Shown one piece after another: positions 18,296 through 26,949 of a stretch of DNA of 64,000 nt. Each line of letters opens with the position of its first letter. Positions within the stretch are counted from its first letter, which is position 1. The notes under the pieces are model-generated. The model did not search any database, was not told where the DNA came from, and saw only the letters and a list, made by a program, of their open reading frames with translations. The DNA is from Bacteroidota bacterium. GTDB lineage: Bacteria > Bacteroidota > Bacteroidia > 2-12-FULL-35-15. The stretch is taken from contig JAOQAG010000038.1 of NCBI GenBank assembly GCA_025963715.1, forward strand, positions 87,422 through 151,421, in the 5' to 3' direction. The translations under genes and the position numbers were made by a program.

Positions 18296-19111
18296 TTATT
18301 TCACCAAACAATCCATCTTATTCCGCAATCCCGAATATTTAGAAAGCTGTACCTTGATCGTGCCAACAATGATAGGTGTTTCTACATATACCGGCATCCG
18401 GTTTTTGTCGTCGGTTACCCAAACAGTCATGCCTTCGCCGCCTTTAAAAATGGAACCGGCAATTAATTTGGGGCGGAATTTTATGCAACGCACATTACCC
18501 AGCAGATCGGAATGAATAACCTCTGTTCCGAGGTAACGCACGTAGGAAGGGTATACCAGGCCATCCAGCACAAACGTAACCGGAATGGTATCTTTGGGTT
18601 TGTACAACGAAAAATCAATGCAGCGTACATTGTAAATCGCCGTGAGCACATCGTTGGTACAAGCTGTAATTTTCAGCGAGTCAAATTTTGCAGGATTGCT
18701 GTTTCGTTTGGCAGAAGTGTAAACAATGTTGCGCCGCTGATTAAAAACATAATCATCGGAAGTATAGCTGCCACCTTCGTTTGCCTCGCGCTTAAAGCGA
18801 AGTGGCTTTAGTGTAAGTGTATCAGCATAGGATTCGTATGTATCATTAACTTTATAAAACCAATCGTATTTTGGATAGGTTTTCCCCAATCCTACAAAAT
18901 GGTAAACGCTGCGCCCGGCCAGCTCTGTTTTATAAGCGCTGAAACTGGCTTCGGCCGCAGTAAGCCAAATGGCGCCCCAGTTGTAATAAACAATATAGCT
19001 GAATTGTTCGTTTTCTTTGAACGTTTTATTGGAAACGGAACAGGAAGTTTGTGCATTCGAAAAAAAGGCAGATACTAAAAACAGGTACGTAAGTGCTTTT
19101 TTCATGTTCAT
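18296..19111 (-). CDS. DUF3108 domain protein, exported
   Basis: 271 residues with a signal peptide (MNMKKALTYLFLVSAFFSNA, cleaved near AQT; an ATG two codons later is equally possible). The mature part is a beta-rich DUF3108-type domain: 'NEQFSYIVYYNWGAIWLTAA' at the front, 'DWFYKVNDTYESYADTLTLK' near 105, 'RSNPAK'-type basic loop, 'VTFVLDGLVYPSYVRYLGTE', and 'EGMTVWVTDDKNRMPVYVE' near the end. The family is a periplasmic beta-barrel-like fold of unknown role, often encoded with lipid or cell-wall genes. It starts 37 bp after the ispH stop on the same strand, so it is probably co-transcribed with ispH. Confidence 0.8.
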   Translation of the reverse strand: MNMKKALTYLFLVSAFFSNAQTSCSVSNKTFKENEQFSYIVYYNWGAIWLTAAEASFSAYKTELAGRSVYHFVGLGKTYPKYDWFYKVNDTYESYADTLTLKPLRFKREANEGGSYTSDDYVFNQRRNIVYTSAKRNSNPAKFDSLKITACTNDVLTAIYNVRCIDFSLYKPKDTIPVTFVLDGLVYPSYVRYLGTEVIHSDLLGNVRCIKFRPKLIAGSIFKGGEGMTVWVTDDKNRMPVYVETPIIVGTIKVQLSKYSGLRNKMDCLVK

Positions 19112-19148
19112 ACAATTAATAAAAGATCAGGCAATGCACCGCAAAAAA

Positions 19149-20375
19149 TCAGGCAATTACCAGCTGATCGATCACTTCCGTGACATTTTTTGCCGCTGGG
19201 AAAAACGAAATTATTTTTTGCAATACTTCATCTACAACTGAATCCGGGCAGGAAGCGCCGCTTGTAAGAATAATATTTACCACTGCTTTTTCCGGTAAAA
19301 AATCTATTGAGTGCAGGTGCTCGTGGTTTAAGTAATCATAATGGCGGATCTCTTTTTTAGAAGCGATCTCGGTTGCGGAAGAGATAAAAAAGGTTGGTAA
19401 TTTTTCTTCGCACAATTCAACAATGTGTGAAGTGTTGGAACTGTTGTAACCGCCGACAACAATTGCCAGGTCGGCATTTTCCTTGAGCAGCCCGTAAGTT
19501 GCTTCCTGGTTTTCATTGGTAGCATAACACAGAGTATCGCGTGTATCCGCAAAATGTTCCTTTAATGCATCCGCACCGTATTTCCGGATCATTATATTTT
19601 TAAAATATTCCGCAATTTCCTGTGTTTCGGTTGCCAGCATTGTCGTTTGGTTGATCACACCCACGCGCAACAGATCTTTTTCCGGGTCAAATTTGTCGGA
19701 AAACTTACCATTAAAAACACGATAAAATTCATCCAGCTGCACTTTCCCTAAAATAAAATTCCCGAGTAATTCCGCTTCGTTTATATCTTTTACAATGATG
19801 GAAGGCGCGCTCTGCTCACTTCTTGAAAAAGTGGCTTTGGTTTCCTCGTGGTTGGATTTTCCGTGAATGATGATCGAATAGTTGTCTTCTCCTAATTTTT
19901 CGGATTTTTTCCAAACGCGTTCTACAAACGGACAGGTAGTATCGTATTTGCGCACTTCAATACCAATGGTGTGCAGCTGTTCTTCTATTTTTAAGGTGGT
20001 GCCGAAAGCCGGAATGATCACAATATCGTTGGGTGTAAGCTCTGTAAACGGAATGATGGTGGTACCGGCCGTGTCCATTAAAAACTGAACGCCGCGTTTC
20101 AGCAGATCATTATTTACATCCGGGTTGTGGATCATCTGGCTGAGCAGAAAAATGCGCTTGTCCGGATTTTCCTCAATGGCTTTGTAAGCCGTTTCAATGG
20201 CGTGTTCTACCCCGTAACAAAACCCAAAATGCCGCGCGATAAAAAAGCGTACCGGGCCAAAATCGAGCACGGTAGGTGTAAAATCTTTTTTACGCGGATC
20301 GCTGATCTTGCGCATTTCCTTTACTTTGGAAATGATCGGGCTTTTATAAAAATCGGGGATATTAAAACTTTTCAT
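19149..20375 (-). CDS. ispH: 4-hydroxy-3-methylbut-2-enyl diphosphate reductase
   Basis: 408 residues. IspH is the last enzyme of the non-mevalonate (MEP) isoprenoid route, reducing HMBPP to IPP and DMAPP with an iron-sulfur cluster. The three cluster cysteines are in place: C53 in 'FGFCYGVEHAIE', C148 in 'TTCPFVERVW', C283 in 'DTLCYATNENQ'. The 'IIHGKSNHEETKATFSR' block (170-186) and the length (E. coli IspH is about 316 residues) place it with the longer cyanobacterial/plant-like group. The N-terminal ~45 residues precede the usual core. A -7-like box is found at 20395-20402. Confidence 0.95.
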   Translation of the reverse strand: MKSFNIPDFYKSPIISKVKEMRKISDPRKKDFTPTVLDFGPVRFFIARHFGFCYGVEHAIETAYKAIEENPDKRIFLLSQMIHNPDVNNDLLKRGVQFLMDTAGTTIIPFTELTPNDIVIIPAFGTTLKIEEQLHTIGIEVRKYDTTCPFVERVWKKSEKLGEDNYSIIIHGKSNHEETKATFSRSEQSAPSIIVKDINEAELLGNFILGKVQLDEFYRVFNGKFSDKFDPEKDLLRVGVINQTTMLATETQEIAEYFKNIMIRKYGADALKEHFADTRDTLCYATNENQEATYGLLKENADLAIVVGGYNSSNTSHIVELCEEKLPTFFISSATEIASKKEIRHYDYLNHEHLHSIDFLPEKAVVNIILTSGASCPDSVVDEVLQKIISFFPAAKNVTEVIDQLVIA

Positions 20376-20394
20376 TGCGTTGATTCTGATGCTG

Positions 20395-20402
20395 CAAAAT
20401 TA
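20395..20402 (-). promoter_or_regulatory. Possible -7 box for ispH
   Basis: Minus strand reads TAATTTTG (TAnnTTTG). It would give a leader of about 13 nt before the ispH ATG at 20375. No -33 TTTG at the proper distance. Confidence 0.35.
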
Positions 20403-20562
20403 AGAATTTAATCCATTCGGACGGCTGTTTGATTATTGCAACGAAGTAAATCTGCAAGTCCGGAAGGGTAAATTCCATGTGTTTTATCAACAATGGAATG
20501 TGGATGTTATATTATGCCGGGAAGGCACAGAAGCGCCAAATTGTGTTTATTTTTGTAACGCA

Positions 20563-21336
20563 ATGAAAAATAAAAAACCGTTGATCCTGGTAACCAATGA
20601 CGACGGCATTACCGCACCCGGGATTGCCGCACTGGTGGAAGTAATGCGTACCCTGGGCGATGTAGTGGTGGTAGCACCGGATAAACCACAGTCGGGGATG
20701 GGACACGCCATTACCATCAATTCCACATTGCGGATCAATAAAGTGAACATTTACGGTGTAAAAGAAGAATACAGCTGCTCGGGAACGCCGGTGGATTGTG
20801 TGAAAATTGCCGTTAACAAAATACTGAAACGCAAGCCGGACCTGTGTGTTTCCGGGATCAATCACGGTTCCAACATGTCCATCAATGTGATCTATTCCGG
20901 TACTATGTCGGCTGCCGTGGAAGGCGCCATTGAAGGAGTTCCTTCGATTGGGTTTTCCCTGCTGGATGAATCCATCGGTGCAGATTTTAAAGCAGCTAAA
21001 AAAATTGTGAAAGCAATTGCCGGCAGCGTATTAAAAAACGGATTGCCTGCGGATGTTTGCCTGAATGTGAATATTCCGAAGTTAAAATCCGACGAGATCA
21101 AAGGAATCAAAGTTTGCCGCCAGGCGCGGGCCAACTGGATAGAGGAGCTGGATGAGCGATTTGATCCGGCCGGAAAACCCTATTACTGGCTTACCGGAAA
21201 ATTTGAAAATTACGAAGGCAAAAGCAAGGATACCGACATTTGGGCGCTGGAAAATAATTATGTTTCGGTGGTGCCTACGCAATTTGATATGACTGCACAT
21301 GCAGCGATCAAAGAGATCAGTAAAATTAAATTCTGA
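20563..21336 (+). CDS. surE: 5'/3'-nucleotidase SurE
   Basis: 257 residues from ATG 20563; an upstream in-frame start at 20479 would add 28 residues before the first Rossmann strand (KPLILVTNDDG) and is unlikely. SurE is a metal-dependent phosphatase acting on nucleoside monophosphates and survival-related substrates. The active-site residues are visible: D13 and D14 in NDDG, S44 in 'DKPQSGMGHAIT', N100 in 'SGINHGSN'. Also present: 'YSGTMSAAVEGAIEGVPSI'. It heads a run with the small membrane protein and lpxB genes, an arrangement that suggests one transcript. Confidence 0.95.
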   Translation: MKNKKPLILVTNDDGITAPGIAALVEVMRTLGDVVVVAPDKPQSGMGHAITINSTLRINKVNIYGVKEEYSCSGTPVDCVKIAVNKILKRKPDLCVSGINHGSNMSINVIYSGTMSAAVEGAIEGVPSIGFSLLDESIGADFKAAKKIVKAIAGSVLKNGLPADVCLNVNIPKLKSDEIKGIKVCRQARANWIEELDERFDPAGKPYYWLTGKFENYEGKSKDTDIWALENNYVSVVPTQFDMTAHAAIKEISKIKF

Positions 21337-21358
21337 AAAGGATAAGAAGCATAACGTT

Positions 21359-21637
21359 ATGATGAAAAATATAAATTGGGATCAGATCTGGATCGGCTTT
21401 ATACTGGGTTTTTTAACCCCATTGGCCGCTTATGGGATCTATTATTTTATTGGGAGTACATTTGAGCTGCGCCGTGTCAATGTGAGTTTGTGCATGGTTG
21501 CCAACCTTGCCCCGTTTTTTATGACACTTAACAGGGAGCTTTACCGCTCGTCGCGCGGCATCCTGTTCGCCACTGTTTTCTGGGCGATTGTGATCGGATG
21601 TTTGAGTTTTTTCACCAATGAGCTACACATCCTGTAA
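21359..21637 (+). CDS. Small three-helix membrane protein between surE and lpxB
   Basis: 92 residues starting MMKNINWDQIWIGFILGF, with three hydrophobic segments (about 11-31, 41-55 and 65-85) and a short basic loop (NRELYRSSRG). ATG at 21359 or 21362 is preferred over the in-frame position 21299, which lies inside surE. It starts 22 bp after surE and ends 1 bp before the lpxB ATG, so translation is probably coupled. No named family recognised; the position suggests a role tied to lipid A or envelope lipids. Confidence 0.75.
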   Translation: MMKNINWDQIWIGFILGFLTPLAAYGIYYFIGSTFELRRVNVSLCMVANLAPFFMTLNRELYRSSRGILFATVFWAIVIGCLSFFTNELHIL

Positions 21638-21638
21638 G

Positions 21639-22745
21639 ATGAACTACTACATTATAGCCGGTGAGGCTTCCGGCGATCTGCATGCTTCCAACCTGATGAA
21701 GGAATTAAAACGTGCGGATGCCGATGCGCAATTCCGCTGCTGGGGCGGCGACCTGATGAAAGCGCAGGGAGCGGAGCTGGTAAAGCATTACCGCGATCTG
21801 GCATTTATGGGATTCACGGAAGTGCTGATGAATTTGCGCACCATTCTTGGAAACATCGATGTATGTAAAAAAGATCTTCTGGCGCACCGCCCGGATGTAT
21901 TGATTTTGGTGGATTATCCGGGTTTTAACCTGCGCATTGCCGAATTCGCGAAAGCGCAGGGAATAAAAGTATTTTATTACATTTCGCCGCAGGTGTGGGC
22001 CTGGAAACAATCGCGCGTGCACAAGATCAAGCGCGTGGTGGATAAAATGTTTGTGATCCTGCCGTTTGAAAAAGAATTTTACGAAAAATTTAATTATCAC
22101 GTCGATTTTGTCGGACATCCTTTGCTGGATGCCGTTTCGTATTTTGCCACCCAATCGCTCACACTATCGGTAACAACCGAAAAGCCCATCATTGCTATTT
22201 TACCGGGCAGCCGCAAGCAGGAAATTTCGGTAATGCTTCCGCTGATGCTGTCGATGCAAAAATATTACCCGGAACACCAGTTTGTGATTGCCGGTGCACC
22301 GTCGCAAAGCAAAGCGTTTTACAAAACATTTATTCAGAATGCCAATGTGGACATTGTGTACAATGAAACGTACCCGCTGTTGCAAAAAGCTACGGCTGCA
22401 TTGGTAACGTCCGGAACAGCCACGCTGGAAACGGCTTTATTCGGTGTGCCCGAAGTGGTGTGTTACAAAGGCGGCGCAATTTCCTACATGATCGCGCGGC
22501 AATTGGTGAAAGTAAAATACATTTCACTTGTGAATTTAATTATGGATAAAGAGATCGTGAAAGAGCTGATCCAGAACGAGCTGAATGAAGCCAATTTAAA
22601 AACAGAGCTGGATAAATTATTAAATCCGGCATCGCGCAGGCAAATGCTGGATAATTATACGGAATTAAAAACGAAGCTTGGCGGCGCAGGCGCATCAAGG
22701 AATACAGCAGAATTAATGATTGCCGAATTAAAAAGAACAGCATAA
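21639..22745 (+). CDS. lpxB: Lipid-A-disaccharide synthase
   Basis: 368 residues from ATG 21639 (the reading frame also has an ATG at 21618 inside the previous gene). LpxB joins UDP-2,3-diacylglucosamine and lipid X to the tetraacyl disaccharide of lipid A at the inner face of the cytoplasmic membrane. Family marks: 'YYIIAGEASGDLHASNLMK' at the N-terminus, 'DLAFMGFTEVLMNL', 'LILVDYPGFNLRIAEFAK', 'YYISPQVWAWKQSRVHKIK', 'FVGHPLLDAV', 'IAILPGSRKQEI' and 'TSGTATLETALFGVPEVV'. Complete and of normal length. It is followed 8 bp later by the SpoIID-like gene. Confidence 0.95.
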   Translation: MNYYIIAGEASGDLHASNLMKELKRADADAQFRCWGGDLMKAQGAELVKHYRDLAFMGFTEVLMNLRTILGNIDVCKKDLLAHRPDVLILVDYPGFNLRIAEFAKAQGIKVFYYISPQVWAWKQSRVHKIKRVVDKMFVILPFEKEFYEKFNYHVDFVGHPLLDAVSYFATQSLTLSVTTEKPIIAILPGSRKQEISVMLPLMLSMQKYYPEHQFVIAGAPSQSKAFYKTFIQNANVDIVYNETYPLLQKATAALVTSGTATLETALFGVPEVVCYKGGAISYMIARQLVKVKYISLVNLIMDKEIVKELIQNELNEANLKTELDKLLNPASRRQMLDNYTELKTKLGGAGASRNTAELMIAELKRTA

Positions 22746-22753
22746 CAAATCGA

Positions 22754-23938
22754 ATGATGATCAAAAAAAAGTCTCTCCCTTTATTTCTGATATGTTTTTT
22801 ATTCAGTATACATTTCACGCAGGCAAGTACTGTTTCCGTTAGGATCCTTACCACAAAAGTGATCAATACGTTTATTTTTTCTCCTTTATCGGGCACGTAT
22901 AAAATATACGGCGATGGTAAATTATTGTCCGATTCGGTGGATCCTTCCGGGATCTTCCAGATGAGCATCACCGGCGATTCTATTTTATTAAAAACATTTG
23001 AAAAAACGATCGGCAAATACAGTGCGATCAACATTTTTGCACGCCAGGGAAATTCGGCTTTTAAAATAAAATCGGTATTGCCCGAAAGCAAAGTGCGTTT
23101 GTACGATGATAACCTGGACATTAGCATTGGCGCTGATAAAAAGCAATTTTTGCTGATCAATAAAGTAGATCTGGAAAAATACATTGCAGGTGTGGTGGAA
23201 TCGGAATCCGGAACAAAAACCAGTTTGGAATATTACAAGCTGCAATCCATTTTGTGCCGCACGTATCTGCTGGCAAACATCAACCGCCATGTGGCAGATG
23301 GTTTCCAGGTGTGTGATGATGTGCATTGCCAGGCGTACCTGAGTAAAAATAAAGAAGAAGATGTGACCAAAGCAGTTTTGGATACAAAAGGTTTGGTGGT
23401 GGTGGACAATGACCTGAATCTGATCACGGCGGCATTTCATTCCAATTGCGGCGGACAAACCGTTAATTCGCAGGATGTGTGGAGCATTTCTACCAGCTAT
23501 TTAAAATCGGTAAAAGATACTTTTTGTTTGAACCAGCCGCATGCAAAATGGCAGCGCACAATTTCACTGGAAGACTGGAAAGCGTATTTACAACTGAAAC
23601 ATAAATACCCGGTGGATGACAGTTTGAAAATGAATACGGCCAATAATTTTTCACAAAACTCCGGCCGCTCCATTTATTTTGTGGACCGCGATCTTAAAAT
23701 TCCGTTGAAAGTGATCCGCGCTGATTTTCAATTAAAATCTACTTATTTTTCCATCGAGCAGCAAGGAGATAATGTGATCTTTAACGGTCGCGGATATGGC
23801 CATGGCGTGGGTTTGTGCCAGGAAGGCGCTATGCGCATGGCAAGCCTGAAATATTCCTATAAATCCATTCTTAATTTTTATTACAAGGATGTGCATTTGG
23901 TGGATCTGTCGGCGCTGAATTATTTTAAACAGGAGTAA
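22754..23938 (+). CDS. SpoIID/LytB-domain protein
   Basis: 394 residues with an N-terminal signal (MMIKKKSLPLFLICFLFSIH, then FTQAS). The SpoIID domain is clear: 'KYIAGVVESESGTKTSLEYY' (about 142-161), 'LQSILCRTYLLANINRH', 'CDDVHCQAYLSKNKEED', 'TAAFHSNCGGQTVNSQDVWS' and the terminal 'GRGYGHGVGLCQEGAMRMA'. SpoIID of sporulating bacteria is a lytic transglycosylase acting on glycans lacking stem peptides; relatives in non-sporulating bacteria are thought to trim peptidoglycan. The catalytic glutamate region ('VESESGTKT') is intact. It follows lpxB by 8 bp. A large palindromic element lies after its stop. Confidence 0.88.
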   Translation: MMIKKKSLPLFLICFLFSIHFTQASTVSVRILTTKVINTFIFSPLSGTYKIYGDGKLLSDSVDPSGIFQMSITGDSILLKTFEKTIGKYSAINIFARQGNSAFKIKSVLPESKVRLYDDNLDISIGADKKQFLLINKVDLEKYIAGVVESESGTKTSLEYYKLQSILCRTYLLANINRHVADGFQVCDDVHCQAYLSKNKEEDVTKAVLDTKGLVVVDNDLNLITAAFHSNCGGQTVNSQDVWSISTSYLKSVKDTFCLNQPHAKWQRTISLEDWKAYLQLKHKYPVDDSLKMNTANNFSQNSGRSIYFVDRDLKIPLKVIRADFQLKSTYFSIEQQGDNVIFNGRGYGHGVGLCQEGAMRMASLKYSYKSILNFYYKDVHLVDLSALNYFKQE

Positions 23939-23957
23939 TTAGTATGCAAAAAAAATA

Positions 23958-24086
23958 GAACGCAGATTTATTATGTCAAAAAGATCTTCGATGTATGATT
24001 GATTATAATTTGATTCGAGTCAAATCATAATCGATCATACATCCCGGCAAGCCGGGATCAATTTTTTACATAATAAATCCGCGTTC
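23958..24086. repeat. Palindromic intergenic element with 19-bp terminal inverted repeats
   Basis: Ends GAACGCAGATTTATTATGT (23958-23976) and ACATAATAAATCCGCGTTC (24068-24086) pair at 18 of 19 positions. Inside, CGATGTATGATTGATTATAA and its partner before CATACATC form a further stem around TTCGAG (about 23989-24043), and CCCGGCAAGCCGGG makes a small hairpin. The GGAACGCAGAT edge is shared with the dispersed repeat at 30,301, 59,901 and elsewhere. It can also act as a terminator after the SpoIID gene. Confidence 0.75.
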
Positions 24087-24184
24087 CAATACAAAGTTGG
24101 CGCAAACTGCACCACGATATAAAACGAGCGCAAATAAAATCAACATTCCAAATTCGCTTAATCAAATACTTCTTATCTTTAGAA

Positions 24185-25201
24185 GTGCGTTTATTCCTAA
24201 AAAAAATGTCTCTTTTTTTATGCTGCTTTTTTGCAGTGTCTGCTTCGTTTGCACAAGCTGACAGCATTCCCACCGAGCAACCCGGTTTGCAAATAAATTA
24301 TATAAAAAATCAATTAAGCAGCAGTTATTCAAATACACTCGACATGGATTCGGCAAGGTATGTATGGGCCCATCCTTTTAACAAAAAACGCCTTGCTATT
24401 GTACTTTCGTCCGAAGCGGTTTTATATGGCGGCTCACTCTACGGATTAAATACCTTGTGGTATAAAGATTATCCGCGTTCGGCATTCCACTTTTTTAATG
24501 ATAATGACGAGTGGCTGCAAATGGATAAGGTGGGCCACATGACCACATCGTATTACATCGGCAGGGTAGGAATAGGTTTAATGAACTGGACGGGTTTAAA
24601 ACGTAAAAAAGCGATCTGGTATGGCGGAATGCTTGGTTCTCTTTATCAAACCACGATCGAAGTGCTGGATGGTTATTCGTCGCAATGGGGATTTTCACTG
24701 GGTGATTTTGCCGCTAATACAGCAGGTTCGTTTCTCTGTGTAGGGCAGCAGTTGGCCTGGAACGAGCAGCGCATTGTATTGAAATATTCATTTCAGCAAA
24801 GCCCGTATGCGAAGTACAGGCCAAATTTGCTCGGCAGCGATTTACAGGAAAATGTATTGAAGGATTACAACGGACAAATTTATTGGCTTTCTGTTAATTT
24901 ATATTCATTCATGAATAAAGATTCAAAATTTCCGAAATGGCTGAACATCGCTGCAGGTTATGGCGCCAACGGAATGACAGGTGGTTCTTTTAATCCGCCG
25001 TACATTGATGAGAATGGAAATCAAATTTATTTTGACCGTTACCGCCAGTTTTATCTTTCACTGGATGTGGATCTTACGCGCATCAAAACAAAATCCAGAT
25101 TTTTAAAATCCGTTTTTTACGCGGTTGGATTTATAAAAATTCCTGCGCCAGCATTGGAGTTTAGCAAGCATGGAGTAAAGGGAAACATGCTTGGTTTTTA
25201 A
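24185..25201 (+). CDS. DUF2279-type exported protein
   Basis: 338 residues from GTG 24185; ATG 24206 is the alternative, but the GTG start supplies the basic n-region (MRLFLKKMSLF) of the signal peptide that ends near SFAQA. The body matches the DUF2279/YfiM-like family: 'WLQMDKVGHMTTSYYIGRVG' (about 110-129), 'KKAIWYGGMLGSLYQTTIEV' and 'DGYSSQWGFSLGDFAANTAG'. These are periplasmic or outer-membrane associated proteins with membrane-like hydrophobic strands; the C-terminus (FYAVGFIKIPAPALEF) is beta-like. No biochemical role is known to me. It stands alone. Confidence 0.75.
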   Translation: MRLFLKKMSLFLCCFFAVSASFAQADSIPTEQPGLQINYIKNQLSSSYSNTLDMDSARYVWAHPFNKKRLAIVLSSEAVLYGGSLYGLNTLWYKDYPRSAFHFFNDNDEWLQMDKVGHMTTSYYIGRVGIGLMNWTGLKRKKAIWYGGMLGSLYQTTIEVLDGYSSQWGFSLGDFAANTAGSFLCVGQQLAWNEQRIVLKYSFQQSPYAKYRPNLLGSDLQENVLKDYNGQIYWLSVNLYSFMNKDSKFPKWLNIAAGYGANGMTGGSFNPPYIDENGNQIYFDRYRQFYLSLDVDLTRIKTKSRFLKSVFYAVGFIKIPAPALEFSKHGVKGNMLGF

Positions 25202-25872
25202 CGGTAAAATTTAATTGAAATCCGAAAGTTTATACCGAGCTTACAGCTGTTTTATTTAAAAAAAATGGTTATGTTGTAGAACATTATTGTTTATGGAAAC
25301 AGAAATACTTTCTTAAGCTGTCATCCCGGGCTTGACCCGGGATGACAATATTATTTGTGAACATTGTAAAAAAACAACATTTTACTACAGCATAACCCAA
25401 AAAATTAATCAACGCGTCATTGCGAGGGCTTTTCGCCCGAAGCAATCTCATTCTGGATTATATACTACTGGTGTGAGATTGCTTCGGGCGAAAAGCCCTC
25501 GCAATGACATTCTTAAAATAATTTCTTTTCATGGTGCAAAGTTCCGGATACCCAATAAAATTACTTTTTAGCGTGCTATAAATCCTCTTTATTATTATCT
25601 CCGGATCTGGTTTCCCCGGGCAATAAAACGCAGGCATTTACGTTATTCAATGAGTTATAATTAATCTGTAAAGGGTTGCAATTAAAGAAACAGCCTATTG
25701 TTAAATATCGTTAATCTATTTATTTACCTGCAATTACCAGCTTAATTTTGCTTATCTTTAATACTATTACAAACCGCTTGGTTCTACCCTGAAAGTTACG
25801 ATTAGCTGACACCTTCTTATTTCTTACATACTTCCCGGCCTTAACAAATCCTGTTTATACGGGTATATCACA
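25202..25872. repeat. Repeat-rich intergenic region before the desaturase gene
   Basis: No gene seen. Contents: a 'GGTTATGTTGTAGAACATTA' block (25267-25318) nearly identical to 63918-63968; a compact REP-like palindrome (25319-25347); a 93-bp inverted-repeat element (25416-25508) with arms GTCATTGCGAGGGCTTTTCG and its complement, also at 27034-27123; and a 'TCTTTTCATGGTGCAAAGTT' tail (25524-25560) also found at 27138 and 30720. The last ~300 bp are AT-rich unique sequence with the desaturase promoter candidate. Confidence 0.75.
25743..25750 (+). promoter_or_regulatory. Possible -7 box for the desaturase gene
   Basis: TAATTTTG matches TAnnTTTG; the -33 TTTG is missing at the right distance. 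It implies a leader of about 115 nt before ATG 25873. Confidence 0.3.
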
Positions 25873-26949
25873 ATGAAAACAATAAAGTTTATTAATAAAG
25901 ACCGTGCACAATTTACTGTCGCGTTAAGAAAAAATGTAAATGAGTATTTTAAAAACAAAGGGATCTCTACAAAAGGAAATTGGAAAATGATGCTTAAAGC
26001 TATTGCTATGCTTTCCATTTATATGATCCCGTTTGCATTGATATTATTTTTGCCTATGGCTAACTGGCTCATCTTCCCACTTTCGGTTATTATGGGAATT
26101 GGCATGGCTGGCATTGGCATGAGTGTGATGCACGATGCCGCCCATGGCTCGTTTTCCGGAAGAAGGTGGTTAAATAAATTATTTGGCAGCACCATGTATT
26201 CTATCGGCGGCAATAGCTTTAACTGGCGGGTCCAGCACAATGTGCTGCATCATACCTTTACTAATATAGATGGTTTTGATGAGGATATTGAGCCGAAAGG
26301 CTCACTGCGCCTTTCGCCGCATACGCCTTTAAGGAAAATACACCGGTTCCAGCACGTATATGCATTCTTCTTATATTGTTTGATGACATTATCGAGATTT
26401 GTAAACGAGTTTGGACAATTGATCAGGTACAATAAAGCCGGGATTACAAAACAACAGGGATCCACTGCTAAAAAAGAAATGACCCGGCTGATCCTCACCA
26501 AAACAGCTTATTTTTCAATTATACTCGTGTTCCCATTATTATTTTCGGGTTATAGCTGGTGGTTAATTGTGCTGGGATTTCTGATCATGCATTTTGTGGC
26601 AGGTGTTTTTATGAGCGTAGTATTTCAAATGGCGCATGTTGTGGAAGAAGCGGAGCAACCGCTGCCGGATTTAGAAGGTGCTATTTATAACGAATGGGCC
26701 ATCCATGAATTGGAAACAACTGCAAATTTTGCCCGTGGTAACCGGTTTTTAGGATGGATGGTTGGTGGCTTAAATTACCAGATCGAACATCATTTATTCC
26801 CTACTATCTGCCATGTACATTACCGGGCTATATCTCCCATTGTAGAAAAAACCGCCATCGAATTCGGGTTAAAATACAATCAGAATAAAACTTTTTTCAA
26901 CGCTGTTGGCTCGCATGTGCGGATGTTAAAAAAACTGGGACGGAATTAG
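25873..26949 (+). CDS. Membrane fatty acid desaturase (acyl-lipid or acyl-CoA type)
   Basis: 358 residues, four main hydrophobic segments (about 42-80 and 205-250, each a pair). All three histidine boxes of di-iron desaturases are present: H87-DAA-H91 in 'MHDAAHGS', H122-NVL-H126-H127, and Q303-IEHH. A first-position Q in the last box is typical of front-end (delta-5/delta-6-type) desaturases, but there is no fused cytochrome b5 domain, so electrons must come from a separate carrier. The enzyme would insert a double bond into membrane acyl chains and help control fluidity, for example in the cold. It stands alone between repeat blocks; a -7-like box is 120 bp upstream. Confidence 0.9.
   Translation: MKTIKFINKDRAQFTVALRKNVNEYFKNKGISTKGNWKMMLKAIAMLSIYMIPFALILFLPMANWLIFPLSVIMGIGMAGIGMSVMHDAAHGSFSGRRWLNKLFGSTMYSIGGNSFNWRVQHNVLHHTFTNIDGFDEDIEPKGSLRLSPHTPLRKIHRFQHVYAFFLYCLMTLSRFVNEFGQLIRYNKAGITKQQGSTAKKEMTRLILTKTAYFSIILVFPLLFSGYSWWLIVLGFLIMHFVAGVFMSVVFQMAHVVEEAEQPLPDLEGAIYNEWAIHELETTANFARGNRFLGWMVGGLNYQIEHHLFPTICHVHYRAISPIVEKTAIEFGLKYNQNKTFFNAVGSHVRMLKKLGRN

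Noticed and set aside
20548..20555. TATTTTTG as a surE promoter box
   Set aside because: It is 7 nt from the surE ATG, so transcription would start at or after the start codon.
25416..25508. CRISPR-like repeat array
   Set aside because: Copies are few, kilobases apart and are inverted-repeat elements; there are no regularly spaced repeats or cas genes.
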